Made by a program: the position numbers and the translations under genes
Origin: Betaproteobacteria bacterium UBA5582
Lineage (GTDB): Bacteria > Pseudomonadota > Gammaproteobacteria > Burkholderiales > Rhodocyclaceae
DNA length: 26,736 nucleotides
Reading direction: 5' to 3'
Assembly (NCBI GenBank): GCA_002425245.1
Contig: DILW01000125.1
Location: 1-26,736 of the forward strand
Notes under the pieces: model-generated
Seen by the model: only the letters and a program-made list of their open reading frames with translations
Databases searched by the model: none
What the model was told of the DNA's origin: nothing
Shown here: positions 1 through 7,895 of the stretch, piece by piece
Layout of the letters: every line of letters begins with the position of its first letter
How positions within the stretch are numbered: the stretch's first letter is position 1

Positions 1-370
1 GCTGGCGGCTGGCCAGCCGCCAGCCGTGGGCGCTGCGGACATAGACGTGGGTGACGTGGAGCGGGCCGTGCGGCGAGGGATCGTCACCGACGAACAGGAT
101 TTCGGTCAGGTGATGCACCGCCATCACCGTGCCCTGCCAGTGGGCGACGCGCTGCGCCTGGATGCGGATGCGGGCGTTGGCGAAGATGCTGCGCCAGCTC
201 TCGCGGATCGGCACGATCCCGGTCAGGCGCACACCGGTCGGATGCACGCACAGGGTTTCGTCGTCCTCGCACCAGTAGTGCATCAGCAGGTCGGCGTCGC
301 CGCCGGCCAGCGCGTCGTAGAAGGCGGCCTCGACGTCGTCGGGAGAGGCGAAGGTGATCGGCTGGCTCAT
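1..370 (-). CDS. NTF2/SnoaL-like small protein, C-terminus cut by window edge
   Basis: The frame is open from the ATG at 370 down to base 1, giving 123 codons without a stop. It begins MSQPITFASPDDVEAAFY and continues with a DADLLMHYWCEDDETLCVHP segment. That pattern (N-terminal helix, then a W-x-D/E-D segment, then beta strands ending in HVTHVYVRSAHGWRLASRQ) is typical of the SnoaL/DUF4440 branch of the NTF2-like fold. Such proteins are small cone-shaped barrels that bind or isomerise small ligands; the ligand here is unknown. The start overlaps the waaF stop as ATGA, so translation is probably coupled to waaF. The family assignment rests on pattern recognition; the gene itself is well supported by codon use and position. 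Confidence 0.75.
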   Translation of the reverse strand, partial: MSQPITFASPDDVEAAFYDALAGGDADLLMHYWCEDDETLCVHPTGVRLTGIVPIRESWRSIFANARIRIQAQRVAHWQGTVMAVHHLTEILFVGDDPSPHGPLHVTHVYVRSAHGWRLASRQ

Positions 371-1380
371 GCGGGTATCCATTTCTCGCAGGCGGCGGCG
401 ACTTGCGCCGGGCTCAGCCGGTTCAGGCAGTCGAGGTGGCCGAGCGGGCAGTCGCGCTTGAAGCAGGGGCTGCACTCGAGTTTCAGGCTGAGGATGTCGG
501 CCCGGTCGGACAGTGGCGGCGTGAAGCCGGGCGAGGACGAGCCGTAGAGGGCGACGATGGGCCGGTCGACGGCAGCGGCGACGTGCATCAGGCCGGAGTC
601 GTTGCAGACGACGAAGTCGGCTAGGGCGAGCAGATCCACCGCCTGGTCGAGGCGGGTGGCGCCGCACAGGTTGCGGCAGCAGCCGGGAGCCAGGGTGGCG
701 ATTTCCTCGGCCACCGCGTGATCCTTGGGCGAGCCGAACAGCCACACGGCGTAGCCGCGCCCGGCCAGGGTCCGCGCCAGTTCGGCGAAATGCGCGGCCG
801 GCCAGCGTTTGGCCGGGCCGTATTCGGCGCCGGGGCAGAAAGCGACGACCCGGGTCGGGCGTTCCATGCCGAGTTCGCCGAGCGTAGCTGCCTGGTCGGC
901 GGCGGTCGAGCGCAGGCGCGGATAGGCGAGCGGACGCTGCAGCGGGGCTCCGGGCGTTTCGGCCAGTTGCATGAAACGTTCGAGCATCAGCGGCAGGGCT
1001 GCCTTGTCCAGCGTGTGGCGGACGTTGATCAGGCCGTAGCGCGATTCGCCGGTGAAACCGACGCGCTTCGGGATGCCGGCAAGAAATGGGACCAGCGCCG
1101 ATTTCAGCGAGTTGGGGAGGACCCAGACGGCGTCGTAATTGCGCGCCGCCAGTTCGCGGGCTAGCCGCCAGCGTGCCTTGAGCGAAAGCTGGCCGTGGCC
1201 GAAGGGGCTGTCGACGATGTCGGTGATTTCCGGCATGCGGCGCAGCACCGGCGCCACCCAGCGCGGGGCGAGGGCGTCGAGCTGCAGTCCGGGGTGGCGT
1301 TGCTGCAGGCGCGCGAACAGCGGCTGCGCCATGATCGTGTCGCCGATCCACGAGGGGGCGACGATGAGGGCTTTCTTCAT
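367..1380 (-). CDS. waaF: ADP-heptose:LPS heptosyltransferase II
   Basis: This 337-residue protein is a GT9-family glycosyltransferase. It adds the second L-glycero-D-manno-heptose to the lipopolysaccharide inner core on the cytoplasmic face of the inner membrane. The N-terminus (KKALIVAPSWIGDTIMAQPL) is the canonical WaaF opening. The PNSLKSALVPFLAGIPKRVG block near residues 90-110 and the C-terminal NDSGLMHVAAAV / ALYGSSSP blocks (donor-binding site) are all present. Length is normal for the family (about 340-350). It is the third gene of a minus-strand run ilvE - zinc finger - waaF - NTF2-like. A terminator-like hairpin ends only six bases before the start codon, and no clear Shine-Dalgarno sequence is left, so expression may be attenuated or driven differently from the upstream genes. 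Confidence 0.95.
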   Translation of the reverse strand: MKKALIVAPSWIGDTIMAQPLFARLQQRHPGLQLDALAPRWVAPVLRRMPEITDIVDSPFGHGQLSLKARWRLARELAARNYDAVWVLPNSLKSALVPFLAGIPKRVGFTGESRYGLINVRHTLDKAALPLMLERFMQLAETPGAPLQRPLAYPRLRSTAADQAATLGELGMERPTRVVAFCPGAEYGPAKRWPAAHFAELARTLAGRGYAVWLFGSPKDHAVAEEIATLAPGCCRNLCGATRLDQAVDLLALADFVVCNDSGLMHVAAAVDRPIVALYGSSSPGFTPPLSDRADILSLKLECSPCFKRDCPLGHLDCLNRLSPAQVAAACEKWIPA

Positions 1381-1383
1381 GTG

Positions 1384-1409
1384 AAAACGGCGGGTGTTGT
1401 GCCCGCCGT
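1384..1409 (-). terminator. Terminator-like hairpin directly before waaF
   Basis: Read on the minus strand, arm ACGGCGGG (1409-1402) pairs with CCCGCCGT (1394-1387) across a 7-base loop and runs into a short T tract (1387-1384). Arms are perfect and GC-rich. It lies between the zinc-finger gene stop (1417) and the waaF start (1380). It could end most ilvE transcripts or act as an attenuator or translational block for waaF. Confidence 0.6.
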
Positions 1410-1416
1410 CCCTGTT

Positions 1417-1605
1417 TCAGTGATGGCCCTTGGGCGCCTCACCGGTGAAGACATACTTCGTGCTGCAATAGGGGCAGACGACTTCGCCGGTCTTCAGCAC
1501 GTCGAGGAAGACGCGCGGATGCTGGCTCCACAGCGCGGAACCCGGCTGCGGGCAGTGCAGCGGCAGGTCGGCGGCGGTGACTTCGACAACTTTCTGGTCG
1601 GACAT
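1417..1605 (-). CDS. Small zinc-finger (zf-CHCC) protein
   Basis: A 62-residue protein with one predicted zinc site: Cys18 (LHCPQPG), a His in SQHPRVFLD, and a CPYCSTKY pair near residues 44-47. This Cys-His-Cys-Cys arrangement matches the zf-CHCC family (PF10276), whose eukaryotic relative is the NDUFS6 subunit of complex I; the bacterial role is not established. The start ATG at 1605 has GGGAG eight bases upstream. The gene begins 21 bases after the ilvE stop and is almost certainly co-transcribed with it. In many betaproteobacteria a gene of this family sits beside ilvE (recollection, not checked). Confidence 0.85.
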   Translation of the reverse strand: MSDQKVVEVTAADLPLHCPQPGSALWSQHPRVFLDVLKTGEVVCPYCSTKYVFTGEAPKGHH

Positions 1606-1626
1606 CGTTTTCTCCCTGAATCGTTC

Positions 1627-2547
1627 TCAGACGGCGGCCAGCCAGTCGGCGTGCGCTGCCGAACGGCCATAGACGACGTCGAAATACTTTTCCTGCAGCG
1701 CCTTGGTGATCGGCCCACGGTAGCCGACACCGATCTGGCGGTTGTCGAGTTCGCGGATCGGGGTCACTTCGGCGGCGGTACCGGTGAAAAAGGCTTCGTC
1801 GGCGCAGTAGACTTCGTCGCGGGTGATGCGCTTCTCGATCACTTCTATGCCCAGTTCGCCAGCCAGCTGCATGACCGTGGCGCGGGTGATGCCTTCCAGG
1901 CAGGCGGTCAGATCCGGCGTGTACAGTTTGCCGTTCTTGACGATGAACAGGTTCTCGCCAGCGCCTTCGCAGGCATAGCCTTCCGGGTCAAGCAGCAGGG
2001 CTTCGTCGTAACCGTCGGTGGTTGCCTCGTTGTTGGCGAGGATGGAGTTCATGTAGTTGCCCGAGGCCTTGGCGCGCACCATGGTGATGTTCACGTGGTG
2101 ACGGGTGTAGGACGAGGTCTTGATGCGGATGCCGCGCTGCAGGCCTTCCTCGCCGAGGTAGGCGCCCCACGGCCAGGCGGCGATGATCACGTGCACCTTG
2201 GCGCCCTTGGGCGAAACCCCCATCTTTTCCGAGCCGTAGAAGGCGAGCGGACGCAGATAGCCGGATTCGAGCTTGTTGGCGCGGATGACTTCCTTCTGCG
2301 CTTCGTTCAATTCTTCCTGCGAGTAGGGCATTTGCATCTGGAAGATGTGCGCCGAACGGAACAGGCGCTCGGTATGTTCCTTGAGCCGGAAGATCGCGGT
2401 GCCGCGCTCGGTCTTGTAGGCGCGCACGCCCTCGAAAACGCCCATGCCGTAATGCAGGGAGTGGGTGAGGACGTGGGTGGTCGCTTCGCGCCAGGGCACG
2501 AGCTTGCCATCCTGCCAAATGAAACCGTCGCGATCCGACATGGACAT
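1627..2547 (-). CDS. ilvE: Branched-chain amino acid aminotransferase
   Basis: A 306-residue class-IV PLP-dependent aminotransferase. It catalyses the last step of valine, leucine and isoleucine synthesis, transferring the amino group from glutamate. The catalytic lysine is Lys160 in VRAKASGNYMNS. The GMGVFEGVRAY block (34-44), the YLRPLAFYG block (97-105) and the PLP-phosphate-binding EGAGENLF segment are present. Length matches E. coli IlvE (about 309). The ATG at 2547 is chosen because GGAG stands nine bases upstream; an in-frame ATG two codons further in (2541) is less well placed. It is the first gene of the minus-strand run and is transcribed divergently from the NUDIX gene. Confidence 0.97.
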   Translation of the reverse strand: MSMSDRDGFIWQDGKLVPWREATTHVLTHSLHYGMGVFEGVRAYKTERGTAIFRLKEHTERLFRSAHIFQMQMPYSQEELNEAQKEVIRANKLESGYLRPLAFYGSEKMGVSPKGAKVHVIIAAWPWGAYLGEEGLQRGIRIKTSSYTRHHVNITMVRAKASGNYMNSILANNEATTDGYDEALLLDPEGYACEGAGENLFIVKNGKLYTPDLTACLEGITRATVMQLAGELGIEVIEKRITRDEVYCADEAFFTGTAAEVTPIRELDNRQIGVGYRGPITKALQEKYFDVVYGRSAAHADWLAAV

Positions 2548-2636
2548 GGTGGAATTCTCCGTGATGCACTCTTGAAAGCGGACGATTTTAGCCGAAATCA
2601 GCGGTTAAAATAATGCTTTTGCACAAGATGCCACCG

Positions 2637-3083
2637 ATGATCTGGAAGCCGAACGTGACCGTCGCCGCCGTCGTTTATCGCGACGGCAAATTCCTGCTGG
2701 TTGAGGAGGAAACCGACACCGGGCTGGCTTTCAATCAGCCGGCCGGTCATCTCGAGCAGGGCGAGGCGCTGGTCGATGCCGTGGTGCGTGAGGCCCTTGA
2801 GGAAACCGCCTACCATTTCAAGCCGACCCACCTGGTCGGCATCTACAACTGGCCGCATCCGAGCAAGGACCTGACCTACCTGCGCTTTGCCTTTGCCGGC
2901 GAACTGCGTGGCTACGAGGCCGGCCGGCCGCTCGATGACGGTATCGTCGGTGCCCGCTGGCTGAGTCTCGACGAAGTGCGGGCGACGCAGGATCGCCATC
3001 GCAGTCCGCTGATCCTGCGTTGCTGCGAGGATTACCTGGCCGGGCGGCGTTATCCGCTCGAGCTGCTGGTACATTACGCCTGA
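2637..3083 (+). CDS. nudJ: NudJ-like NUDIX hydrolase
   Basis: A NUDIX pyrophosphohydrolase. From the chosen start (MIWKPNVTVAAVVYRDGKFL) it is 148 residues, and its N-terminus aligns by eye with E. coli NudJ (phosphatase on hydroxymethylpyrimidine diphosphate and NTPs). The NUDIX box runs from Gly37 to Tyr59: Gly37, Glu43, Arg51-Glu52 and Glu55-Glu56 are present, while the usual Gly after EE-T is Ala58. Two upstream in-frame ATGs (2613, 2628) would add eight or three residues; none has a good Shine-Dalgarno, so the start rests on homology. The next gene begins inside the stop codon (TGATG). The order nudJ-mnmA is also seen in enterobacteria, which supports the assignment. Confidence 0.85.
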   Translation: MIWKPNVTVAAVVYRDGKFLLVEEETDTGLAFNQPAGHLEQGEALVDAVVREALEETAYHFKPTHLVGIYNWPHPSKDLTYLRFAFAGELRGYEAGRPLDDGIVGARWLSLDEVRATQDRHRSPLILRCCEDYLAGRRYPLELLVHYA

Positions 3084-3631
3084 TGCGCCTGCTGTTTGCG
3101 CTGCTGGCGGCGCTGGCGCTGCCAGCAGCCGTTGCCGCCCAGACGCGGGTGTCGATCTGCCACGATTATGGTTGCAAGTCGGAAACGGAAGTTGTCTATT
3201 CCGCCGCCCAGTTGCTGGAAATCGATCGCCTGCTGGCGTCGGCCTTTGATCCGCGCAGCGAACGCAGTCGCCTGGCCGAAGCTGTCGGCATGCTCTACCG
3301 CTGGGCGGGGGAGCAGTCGCCGATTTCCCGCGACCGCGGCGGAAATTTCGCCGACGAGGACGAGCCAGGGCGGATGGATTGCATCGATCATTCGACCTCC
3401 ACCACCCGCCTGCTACAGATGCTGGCGGCTCGCAACGGGCTGCGCTGGCACCGCGTGCTCGAAGTCGAACCGCGGTATTTTCTCGGCTTTGTCGCCAACC
3501 ACTGGTCGGCGGTGATCGAAGAGCGCTGGGGTGGCCGTTTCGTGGTCGATAGCTGGTTTGTGAACAACGGAGAACCGGCGGTGATCCTGCCGCTGGAAGA
3601 ATGGAAGAAAGGGGCTGGGCCCGATGTCTAA
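3083..3631 (+). CDS. Secreted protein with transglutaminase-like Cys-His-Asp pattern
   Basis: An 182-residue protein. I take the ATG at 3083, which overlaps the NUDIX stop (TGATG), because the protein then opens with a clean signal peptide: MRLL, a hydrophobic stretch LFALLAALALPAAV, and an AVAAQ cleavage site near residue 19. The mature part has Cys100 in RMDCIDHST, His140 in VANHWSAVI and Asp156 in RFVVDSWF. The order and spacing of Cys, His and Asp, each beside the expected helix or strand, resemble the transglutaminase/papain-like fold. That is inference; the protein family is not one I can name. CHDYGC (26-31) may form a disulfide. It overlaps mnmA by eight bases, making a tight nudJ - this gene - mnmA operon. 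Confidence 0.75.
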   Translation: MRLLFALLAALALPAAVAAQTRVSICHDYGCKSETEVVYSAAQLLEIDRLLASAFDPRSERSRLAEAVGMLYRWAGEQSPISRDRGGNFADEDEPGRMDCIDHSTSTTRLLQMLAARNGLRWHRVLEVEPRYFLGFVANHWSAVIEERWGGRFVVDSWFVNNGEPAVILPLEEWKKGAGPDV

Positions 3632-4721
3632 AGGTACGGTAGTGGTCGGTTTGTCCGGCGGCGTCGATTCGTCGGTTGCGGCGCTGTTGTTGAAGCGCCA
3701 GGGCTGGAAGGTGATCGGCCTGTTCATGAAGAACTGGGAAGACGACGACAACGACGAATACTGCTCGTCGCGCCAGGATCTGGTCGATGTGATGAGCGTT
3801 GCCGACGTCATCGGCATTGATGTCGAGGTGGTCAATTTCGCCGCCGAGTACCGCGATCGCGTGTTCGCCGAGTTCCTGCGCGAATACCAGGCCGGGCGGA
3901 CGCCGAACCCGGACATCCTGTGCAACTCGGAGATCAAGTTCAAGGCCTTCCTCGACCACGCCCTGCAACTCGGTGCCGAGAAAATCGCCACCGGCCACTA
4001 CGCCGGCGTGCGCGAGTTCAACGGCGAATACCAGTTGCTGAAAGCCGAGGACGGGACCAAGGACCAGAGCTACTTCCTCTACCGCCTGAACCAGGCGCAG
4101 CTGTCGAAGACGCTGTTCCCGCTGGCCGACATCTACAAGCGCGAGGTCCGGAAAATTGCCGAGGCCGAAGGGCTGCACGTCGCCACCAAGAAGGATTCGA
4201 CCGGCATCTGCTTCATCGGCGAGCGGCCGTTCAAGGACTTCCTCAGCCGCTACCTGCCGCCGAAGCAGGGCGAAATCCGCCGTCTCGACGATGGCAAGGT
4301 GCTGGGCAGCCACGACGGCCTGATGTACCTCACCATCGGCCAGCGCAAGGGCTTGCACATCGGCGGCCTGAAGGAGAAGGGCCAGCCCGGCGGCGGCGAT
4401 CACGACGCCTGGTTCGTTGCCGGCAAGGATATGGAAAGGAACGTGCTCTACGTCGTCCAGGGCCACGATCACCCGGCGCTGCTGCGCGACGATCTGCTGG
4501 CTGAACAGTTGAGCTGGGTTTCAGGACGGGCGCCGCACACCAACTGGGTTTATACCGCCAAACCGCGCTATCGCACGGCTGATCAACCTTGTCATGTCGA
4601 GGTGGTCGATGGCGAAACGTGCACGATCCGCTTTGCCGAGCCGCAATGGGCGTTGACCCCCGGGCAGTCGGTGGTGCTTTACGAAAGCCGGGTCTGCCTG
4701 GGTGGCGGCGTCATCCGCTAA
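3624..4721 (+). CDS. mnmA: tRNA-specific 2-thiouridylase MnmA
   Basis: A 365-residue cytoplasmic ATP-pyrophosphatase. It thiolates C2 of the wobble uridine (U34) in tRNAs for Lys, Glu and Gln, using sulfur relayed from IscS through the Tus proteins. The PP-loop SGGVDSS is at residues 11-17. The two catalytic cysteines are Cys100 (PDILCNSEIKF) and Cys196 (DSTGICFIGER). The TIGQRKGLHIGG block opens the C-terminal domain. Length is normal. The start lies eight bases inside the preceding gene with AAGGGG upstream. mnmA and the HD-GYP gene converge with only six bases between their stops. Confidence 0.97.
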   Translation: MSKGTVVVGLSGGVDSSVAALLLKRQGWKVIGLFMKNWEDDDNDEYCSSRQDLVDVMSVADVIGIDVEVVNFAAEYRDRVFAEFLREYQAGRTPNPDILCNSEIKFKAFLDHALQLGAEKIATGHYAGVREFNGEYQLLKAEDGTKDQSYFLYRLNQAQLSKTLFPLADIYKREVRKIAEAEGLHVATKKDSTGICFIGERPFKDFLSRYLPPKQGEIRRLDDGKVLGSHDGLMYLTIGQRKGLHIGGLKEKGQPGGGDHDAWFVAGKDMERNVLYVVQGHDHPALLRDDLLAEQLSWVSGRAPHTNWVYTAKPRYRTADQPCHVEVVDGETCTIRFAEPQWALTPGQSVVLYESRVCLGGGVIR

Positions 4722-4727
4722 ACGTCC

Positions 4728-5300
4728 TCAGGCGGTGCGCAGCGGCGAGCGCTCGATGATGTGGCAGAAGGCGTGCAGCAGGTCGGGGTCGAACTTTTCG
4801 CCGTCCGAGCCGGCCAGGATGTCGATGATTTCGCGGTGCGGCCGCCCCGGGTGGTAGGGCCGGGTGGTCGCCATGGCATCGTAGTTGTCGGCCAGCGAGA
4901 TGATGCGGGCGAACAGCGGAATGTCCGTGCCGCGCAGGCCGTCGGGATAGCCCGATCCGTCGTAGTTTTCGTGGTGGTGACGAACGATGCCCGACAGCAT
5001 GCCGCTGCGCTCGTCGTCGATGGACTTGACGATGCGCTCGCCGATCAGCGCGTGGCTGCGCATGGTTTCGCGCTCGTCCGGGGCGAAACAGCCCGGTTTG
5101 AGCAGGATGCGGTCGGGAATGCCGATCTTGCCGATATCGTGCAGGCAGGCCGCCAGCCCCAGGATTTCCAGTTCGGCAGAACTCAGTTCGATGTGCGCAC
5201 CAAGTTCTCGCGACAGGCCGATGACGCGGTCGGAGTGTAGACGGGTCTCGGGATCGCGCTCGCCGAGGGCGACGCTGAGCGATTTCATTATCGGATTCAT
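4728..5300 (-). CDS. Stand-alone HD-GYP phosphodiesterase
   Basis: A 190-residue HD-GYP domain protein. The family hydrolyses the second messenger cyclic di-GMP to pGpG or GMP. His54-Asp55 in CLHDIGKIGIP, the HHHENYDGSGYPDGL block (about 108-122) containing the GYP signature, and SLADNYDAM are all intact, so an active enzyme is expected. There is no receiver or sensor domain, which is unusual: most HD-GYP proteins carry one. I choose the ATG at 5300 (MNPIMKSLSVAL) because GAGG stands five bases upstream; an in-frame start at 5339 would add 13 residues without a ribosome site. It lies downstream of the GST gene on the same strand. Confidence 0.9.
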   Translation of the reverse strand: MNPIMKSLSVALGERDPETRLHSDRVIGLSRELGAHIELSSAELEILGLAACLHDIGKIGIPDRILLKPGCFAPDERETMRSHALIGERIVKSIDDERSGMLSGIVRHHHENYDGSGYPDGLRGTDIPLFARIISLADNYDAMATTRPYHPGRPHREIIDILAGSDGEKFDPDLLHAFCHIIERSPLRTA

Positions 5301-5366
5301 GACTGCCTCAGAGGTGTTTCCAGCCCGGTTGACTGCCAAACGGCAGGCAAGTTCGGGCTAATTGGA

Positions 5367-5975
5367 TCAGACCTGAGGCGTCGTGTCGATGAAGGACTGG
5401 CGCTGCATCAGCTTGTCATACAGACGGGCCAGGCTGGGATGGCTTTCCTGCCAGACGATGTCCGGGAAGCGCAGGCACAGGTAGCCGAGTGCCGTGCCGA
5501 CGGCGATGTCGGCCAGCGACAGGTGGGTGCCCATGCAGTAGCTCTTCTCGCCCAGGTGCATTTCCATGAAGCGCAGCGTGCGCAGGATGACCTCGTGCTG
5601 ACGGGCGATCCAGGCCGCGCTTTGCTCCCCTTCCGGCCGCGATCGTTCGAGCACGGCGCTCACTGCCGCGTCGGAAAGGCCGTCGGCGACGGCTTCCCAG
5701 CGCTTGACTTCGGTGCGTTCGCGGTTGGGGGCTGGCAGCAGCTTGTTGTTCGGGGTGATGTTGTCGATGTGCTCGACGATCACCCGCGAGTCGAACAAGG
5801 GAGTCTCGTCGTCCAGCATCAGCACCGGGATGCGCGCCAGCGGGTTGTGGTCGGGCACCACGCTGCCGGGCTGGCGGGGCGAATCGATCACGAACTCGTA
5901 TTCCATCTTCTTTTCCGCGAGGACGATGCGTACCTTGCGAACGTAGGGGCTGGTGACGGTGCCGATCAGCTTCAT
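5367..5975 (-). CDS. Glutathione S-transferase family protein
   Basis: A 202-residue protein with the two-domain GST layout. A thioredoxin-like N-terminal domain opens MKLIGTVTSPYVRKVRIVLAE, has a cis-proline loop in ARIPVLML and a glutathione-contacting FDSRVIVEHID segment. An all-alpha C-terminal domain contains the N-capping SLADIAVGTALGYL motif (about 153-166). The N-terminus most resembles the YibF branch of bacterial GSTs, whose substrate is unknown. The catalytic residue is probably Ser9 (TSPYVRK). It is divergent from purB; a TATAAT hexamer lies at 6007-6002 on its strand, but no good -35 is seen. Confidence 0.9.
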   Translation of the reverse strand: MKLIGTVTSPYVRKVRIVLAEKKMEYEFVIDSPRQPGSVVPDHNPLARIPVLMLDDETPLFDSRVIVEHIDNITPNNKLLPAPNRERTEVKRWEAVADGLSDAAVSAVLERSRPEGEQSAAWIARQHEVILRTLRFMEMHLGEKSYCMGTHLSLADIAVGTALGYLCLRFPDIVWQESHPSLARLYDKLMQRQSFIDTTPQV

Positions 5976-6069
5976 TGCGTGCTCTTCGATTGGGGTGCCG
6001 AATTATAGCGTATGGCGCTGCCCTTGGTCGGGCGGGTAAAATCACGCCCTTAACGATAAGGACGTTTTT

Positions 6070-7437
6070 ATGGAATTCAATCCGCTGACCGCCATTTCCC
6101 CGCTCGACGGCCGCTATGCCGGCAAGGTCGACGCCCTGCGCGAACATTTTTCCGAGTTCGGCCTGATCCGCGCCCGCCTCAAGGTCGAGATCGAATGGCT
6201 GAAGGCGCTGGCCGCCGAGCCGCATTTCACGGAAATCGCCGCCTTCTCGCCGGCCACCATTGGCGAACTCGATGCCCTGGTCGCCAATTTCGGCCCGGTC
6301 CAGGCGGCCGAGGTCAAGGCCATCGAAGCCACCACCAACCATGACGTGAAGGCGCTCGAATACTGGATCAAGGACAAGACCAAGGCCAATGCCGAAGTGG
6401 TCAAGGTCAGCGAATTCATCCACTTCGCCTGCACCTCGGAAGACATCAACAACCTGTCGCATGCGCTGATGTGCCAGGGCGCCCGCGAACAGGTCATGCT
6501 GCCGACGCTGGACAAGGTCATCGAGAAGCTGCGCGAACTGGCCCACGCCTATGCCGACATCCCGATGATGAGCCGCACTCACGGCCAGCCGGCGACGCCG
6601 TCGACGATGGGTAAGGAAATGGCCAACGTCGCCTACCGCCTGCAGCGCGCCCGCGCCCGCATCGCCCAGGTCGAACTGCTCGGCAAGATCAACGGCGCCG
6701 TCGGCAACTACAACGCCCACCTGGCCGCCTACCCCGGCTATGACTGGGAAGGTTTCGCCAAGAAGTTCGTCGAATCGCTCGGCCTGACCTTCAACCCCTA
6801 CACCATCCAGATCGAGCCGCATGACGCGCTGGCCGAACTGTTCGATGCCTTCGCCCGCGCCAACAGCATCCTGGTCGACCTCGACCGCGACGTCTGGGGC
6901 TACATCTCGCTCGGTTTCTTCAAGCAGAAGGTCAAGGCCGGCGAAATCGGCTCGTCGACCATGCCGCACAAGGTCAATCCGATCGACTTCGAAAATTCCG
7001 AAGGCAACCTCGGCCTGGCCAACGCGATGCTCAAGTTCCTCGCCGAAAAGTTGCCGATCTCGCGCTGGCAGCGCGACCTGACCGATTCGACGGTGCTCCG
7101 CAACATGGGCGTCGGCCTCGGCTACACGCTGCTTGGCTACGACTCTCTGCTGAAGGGCCTGGGCAAGCTGGAAATCAACGCCGACCTGATGAAGGCCGAC
7201 CTCGACGCCAACTGGGAACTGCTCGCCGAGCCGATCCAGACCGTGATGCGCCGCTACGCCGTGCCCAATGCCTATGAAAAGCTCAAGGAACTGACCCGCG
7301 GCACCCGCGTTTCGCGCGACGGCATGCAGGCCTTCGTGTCCACGCTGGACATTCCGGAAGCCGCCAAGGCCGAGCTCCTGAAGCTGACGCCGTGGGATTA
7401 CACCGGCAAGGCTGCCGAACTGGCCAAGCGCATCTGA
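6070..7437 (+). CDS. purB: Adenylosuccinate lyase
   Basis: A 455-residue fumarase/aspartase-superfamily homotetramer. It cleaves SAICAR to AICAR and adenylosuccinate to AMP, releasing fumarate, in purine synthesis. The family signature GSSTMPHKVNP lies at residues 294-304, with the mobile catalytic serine in SST. HFACTSEDINN and SRTHGQPATPSTMG carry the other active-site residues. The sequence matches the enterobacterial (E. coli-like) PurB subfamily, also about 456 residues. The AAGGA ribosome site lies about eight bases before the ATG. A strong terminator follows. In E. coli nudJ, mnmA, hflD and purB are neighbours; here two minus-strand genes stand where hflD would be. Confidence 0.97.
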   Translation: MEFNPLTAISPLDGRYAGKVDALREHFSEFGLIRARLKVEIEWLKALAAEPHFTEIAAFSPATIGELDALVANFGPVQAAEVKAIEATTNHDVKALEYWIKDKTKANAEVVKVSEFIHFACTSEDINNLSHALMCQGAREQVMLPTLDKVIEKLRELAHAYADIPMMSRTHGQPATPSTMGKEMANVAYRLQRARARIAQVELLGKINGAVGNYNAHLAAYPGYDWEGFAKKFVESLGLTFNPYTIQIEPHDALAELFDAFARANSILVDLDRDVWGYISLGFFKQKVKAGEIGSSTMPHKVNPIDFENSEGNLGLANAMLKFLAEKLPISRWQRDLTDSTVLRNMGVGLGYTLLGYDSLLKGLGKLEINADLMKADLDANWELLAEPIQTVMRRYAVPNAYEKLKELTRGTRVSRDGMQAFVSTLDIPEAAKAELLKLTPWDYTGKAAELAKRI

Positions 7438-7453
7438 TAGCAACCATCCCGAC

Positions 7454-7485
7454 AGGCCGATTCGCTTTGCGGGTCGGCCTTTTTC
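7454..7485 (+). terminator. Rho-independent terminator of purB
   Basis: Perfect 7-bp arms AGGCCGA (7454-7460) and TCGGCCT (7474-7480) enclose a 13-base loop and are followed by five T. It begins 16 bases after the purB stop. The next gene starts only 14 bases beyond it, so that gene depends on readthrough or on a promoter I cannot see. Confidence 0.88.
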
Positions 7486-7498
7486 ATGGAGAAAAACA

Positions 7499-7816
7499 AT
7501 GTCCTTCGCGGAAAACCTCAAGAAACTCCCCGGCATCTCTCACCTGGCTGCGCTCAACCTGCTCGACGCCGACGGCAATGTTGTCGCCACCATCGAGAAC
7601 AAGGCCGGCAGCCAGGGTTCGCTGGCTGTCTACAATCATCTGGCCCAGACCTATGGTTCGATCAACGTCGAAGCGGCGAAGAAGGGCATTGAAATCTTCG
7701 CCGAACACAGCGAGGACGAACGCGCCAATCCCGGCAAGCATCCGAACATCGCCCGCCTGCTGCAGATTGAGGCCGGCGCCCAGGCGCTGCGGGTCAAGCA
7801 CGTGTTTGCGGTGTAA
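7499..7816 (+). CDS. Small conserved-looking protein of unknown function
   Basis: A 105-residue soluble protein, MSFAENLKKLPGISHLAAL onward, with no signal peptide or membrane segment. GGAG stands eight bases before the ATG. Predicted order is helix, then two short strands (NLLDADGNVVATIEN), then a mainly helical middle and a beta C-terminus (QALRVKHVFAV). It has one histidine pair-like region (EHSEDERANPGKHPNIARLL) but no metal or catalytic motif I recognise. Codon use matches its neighbours, so it is a resident gene. It lies between the purB terminator and the cytochrome promoter, probably as a single-gene unit. Confidence 0.75.
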   Translation: MSFAENLKKLPGISHLAALNLLDADGNVVATIENKAGSQGSLAVYNHLAQTYGSINVEAAKKGIEIFAEHSEDERANPGKHPNIARLLQIEAGAQALRVKHVFAV

Positions 7817-7895
7817 ATGGCCGCTTCAGGTACTTGCCGTTAGGCTATCGTTCAATTTCATTCATCGTTTTCGTGAATATCGGTCAGTTGATGGT

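Noticed and set aside
1195..2613. 472-codon plus-strand frame across ilvE and waaF
   Set aside because: Antisense shadow of ilvE, the zinc-finger gene and waaF, with no recognisable domain.
2598..4472. 624-codon minus-strand frame across the NUDIX gene and mnmA
   Set aside because: Antisense shadow of three genes that have clear motifs and starts on the plus strand.
5416..7536. 706-codon open frame on the minus strand antisense to purB
   Set aside because: It covers the unmistakable purB and GST genes, has no ribosome site, and its composition is typical of a GC-rich antisense frame.
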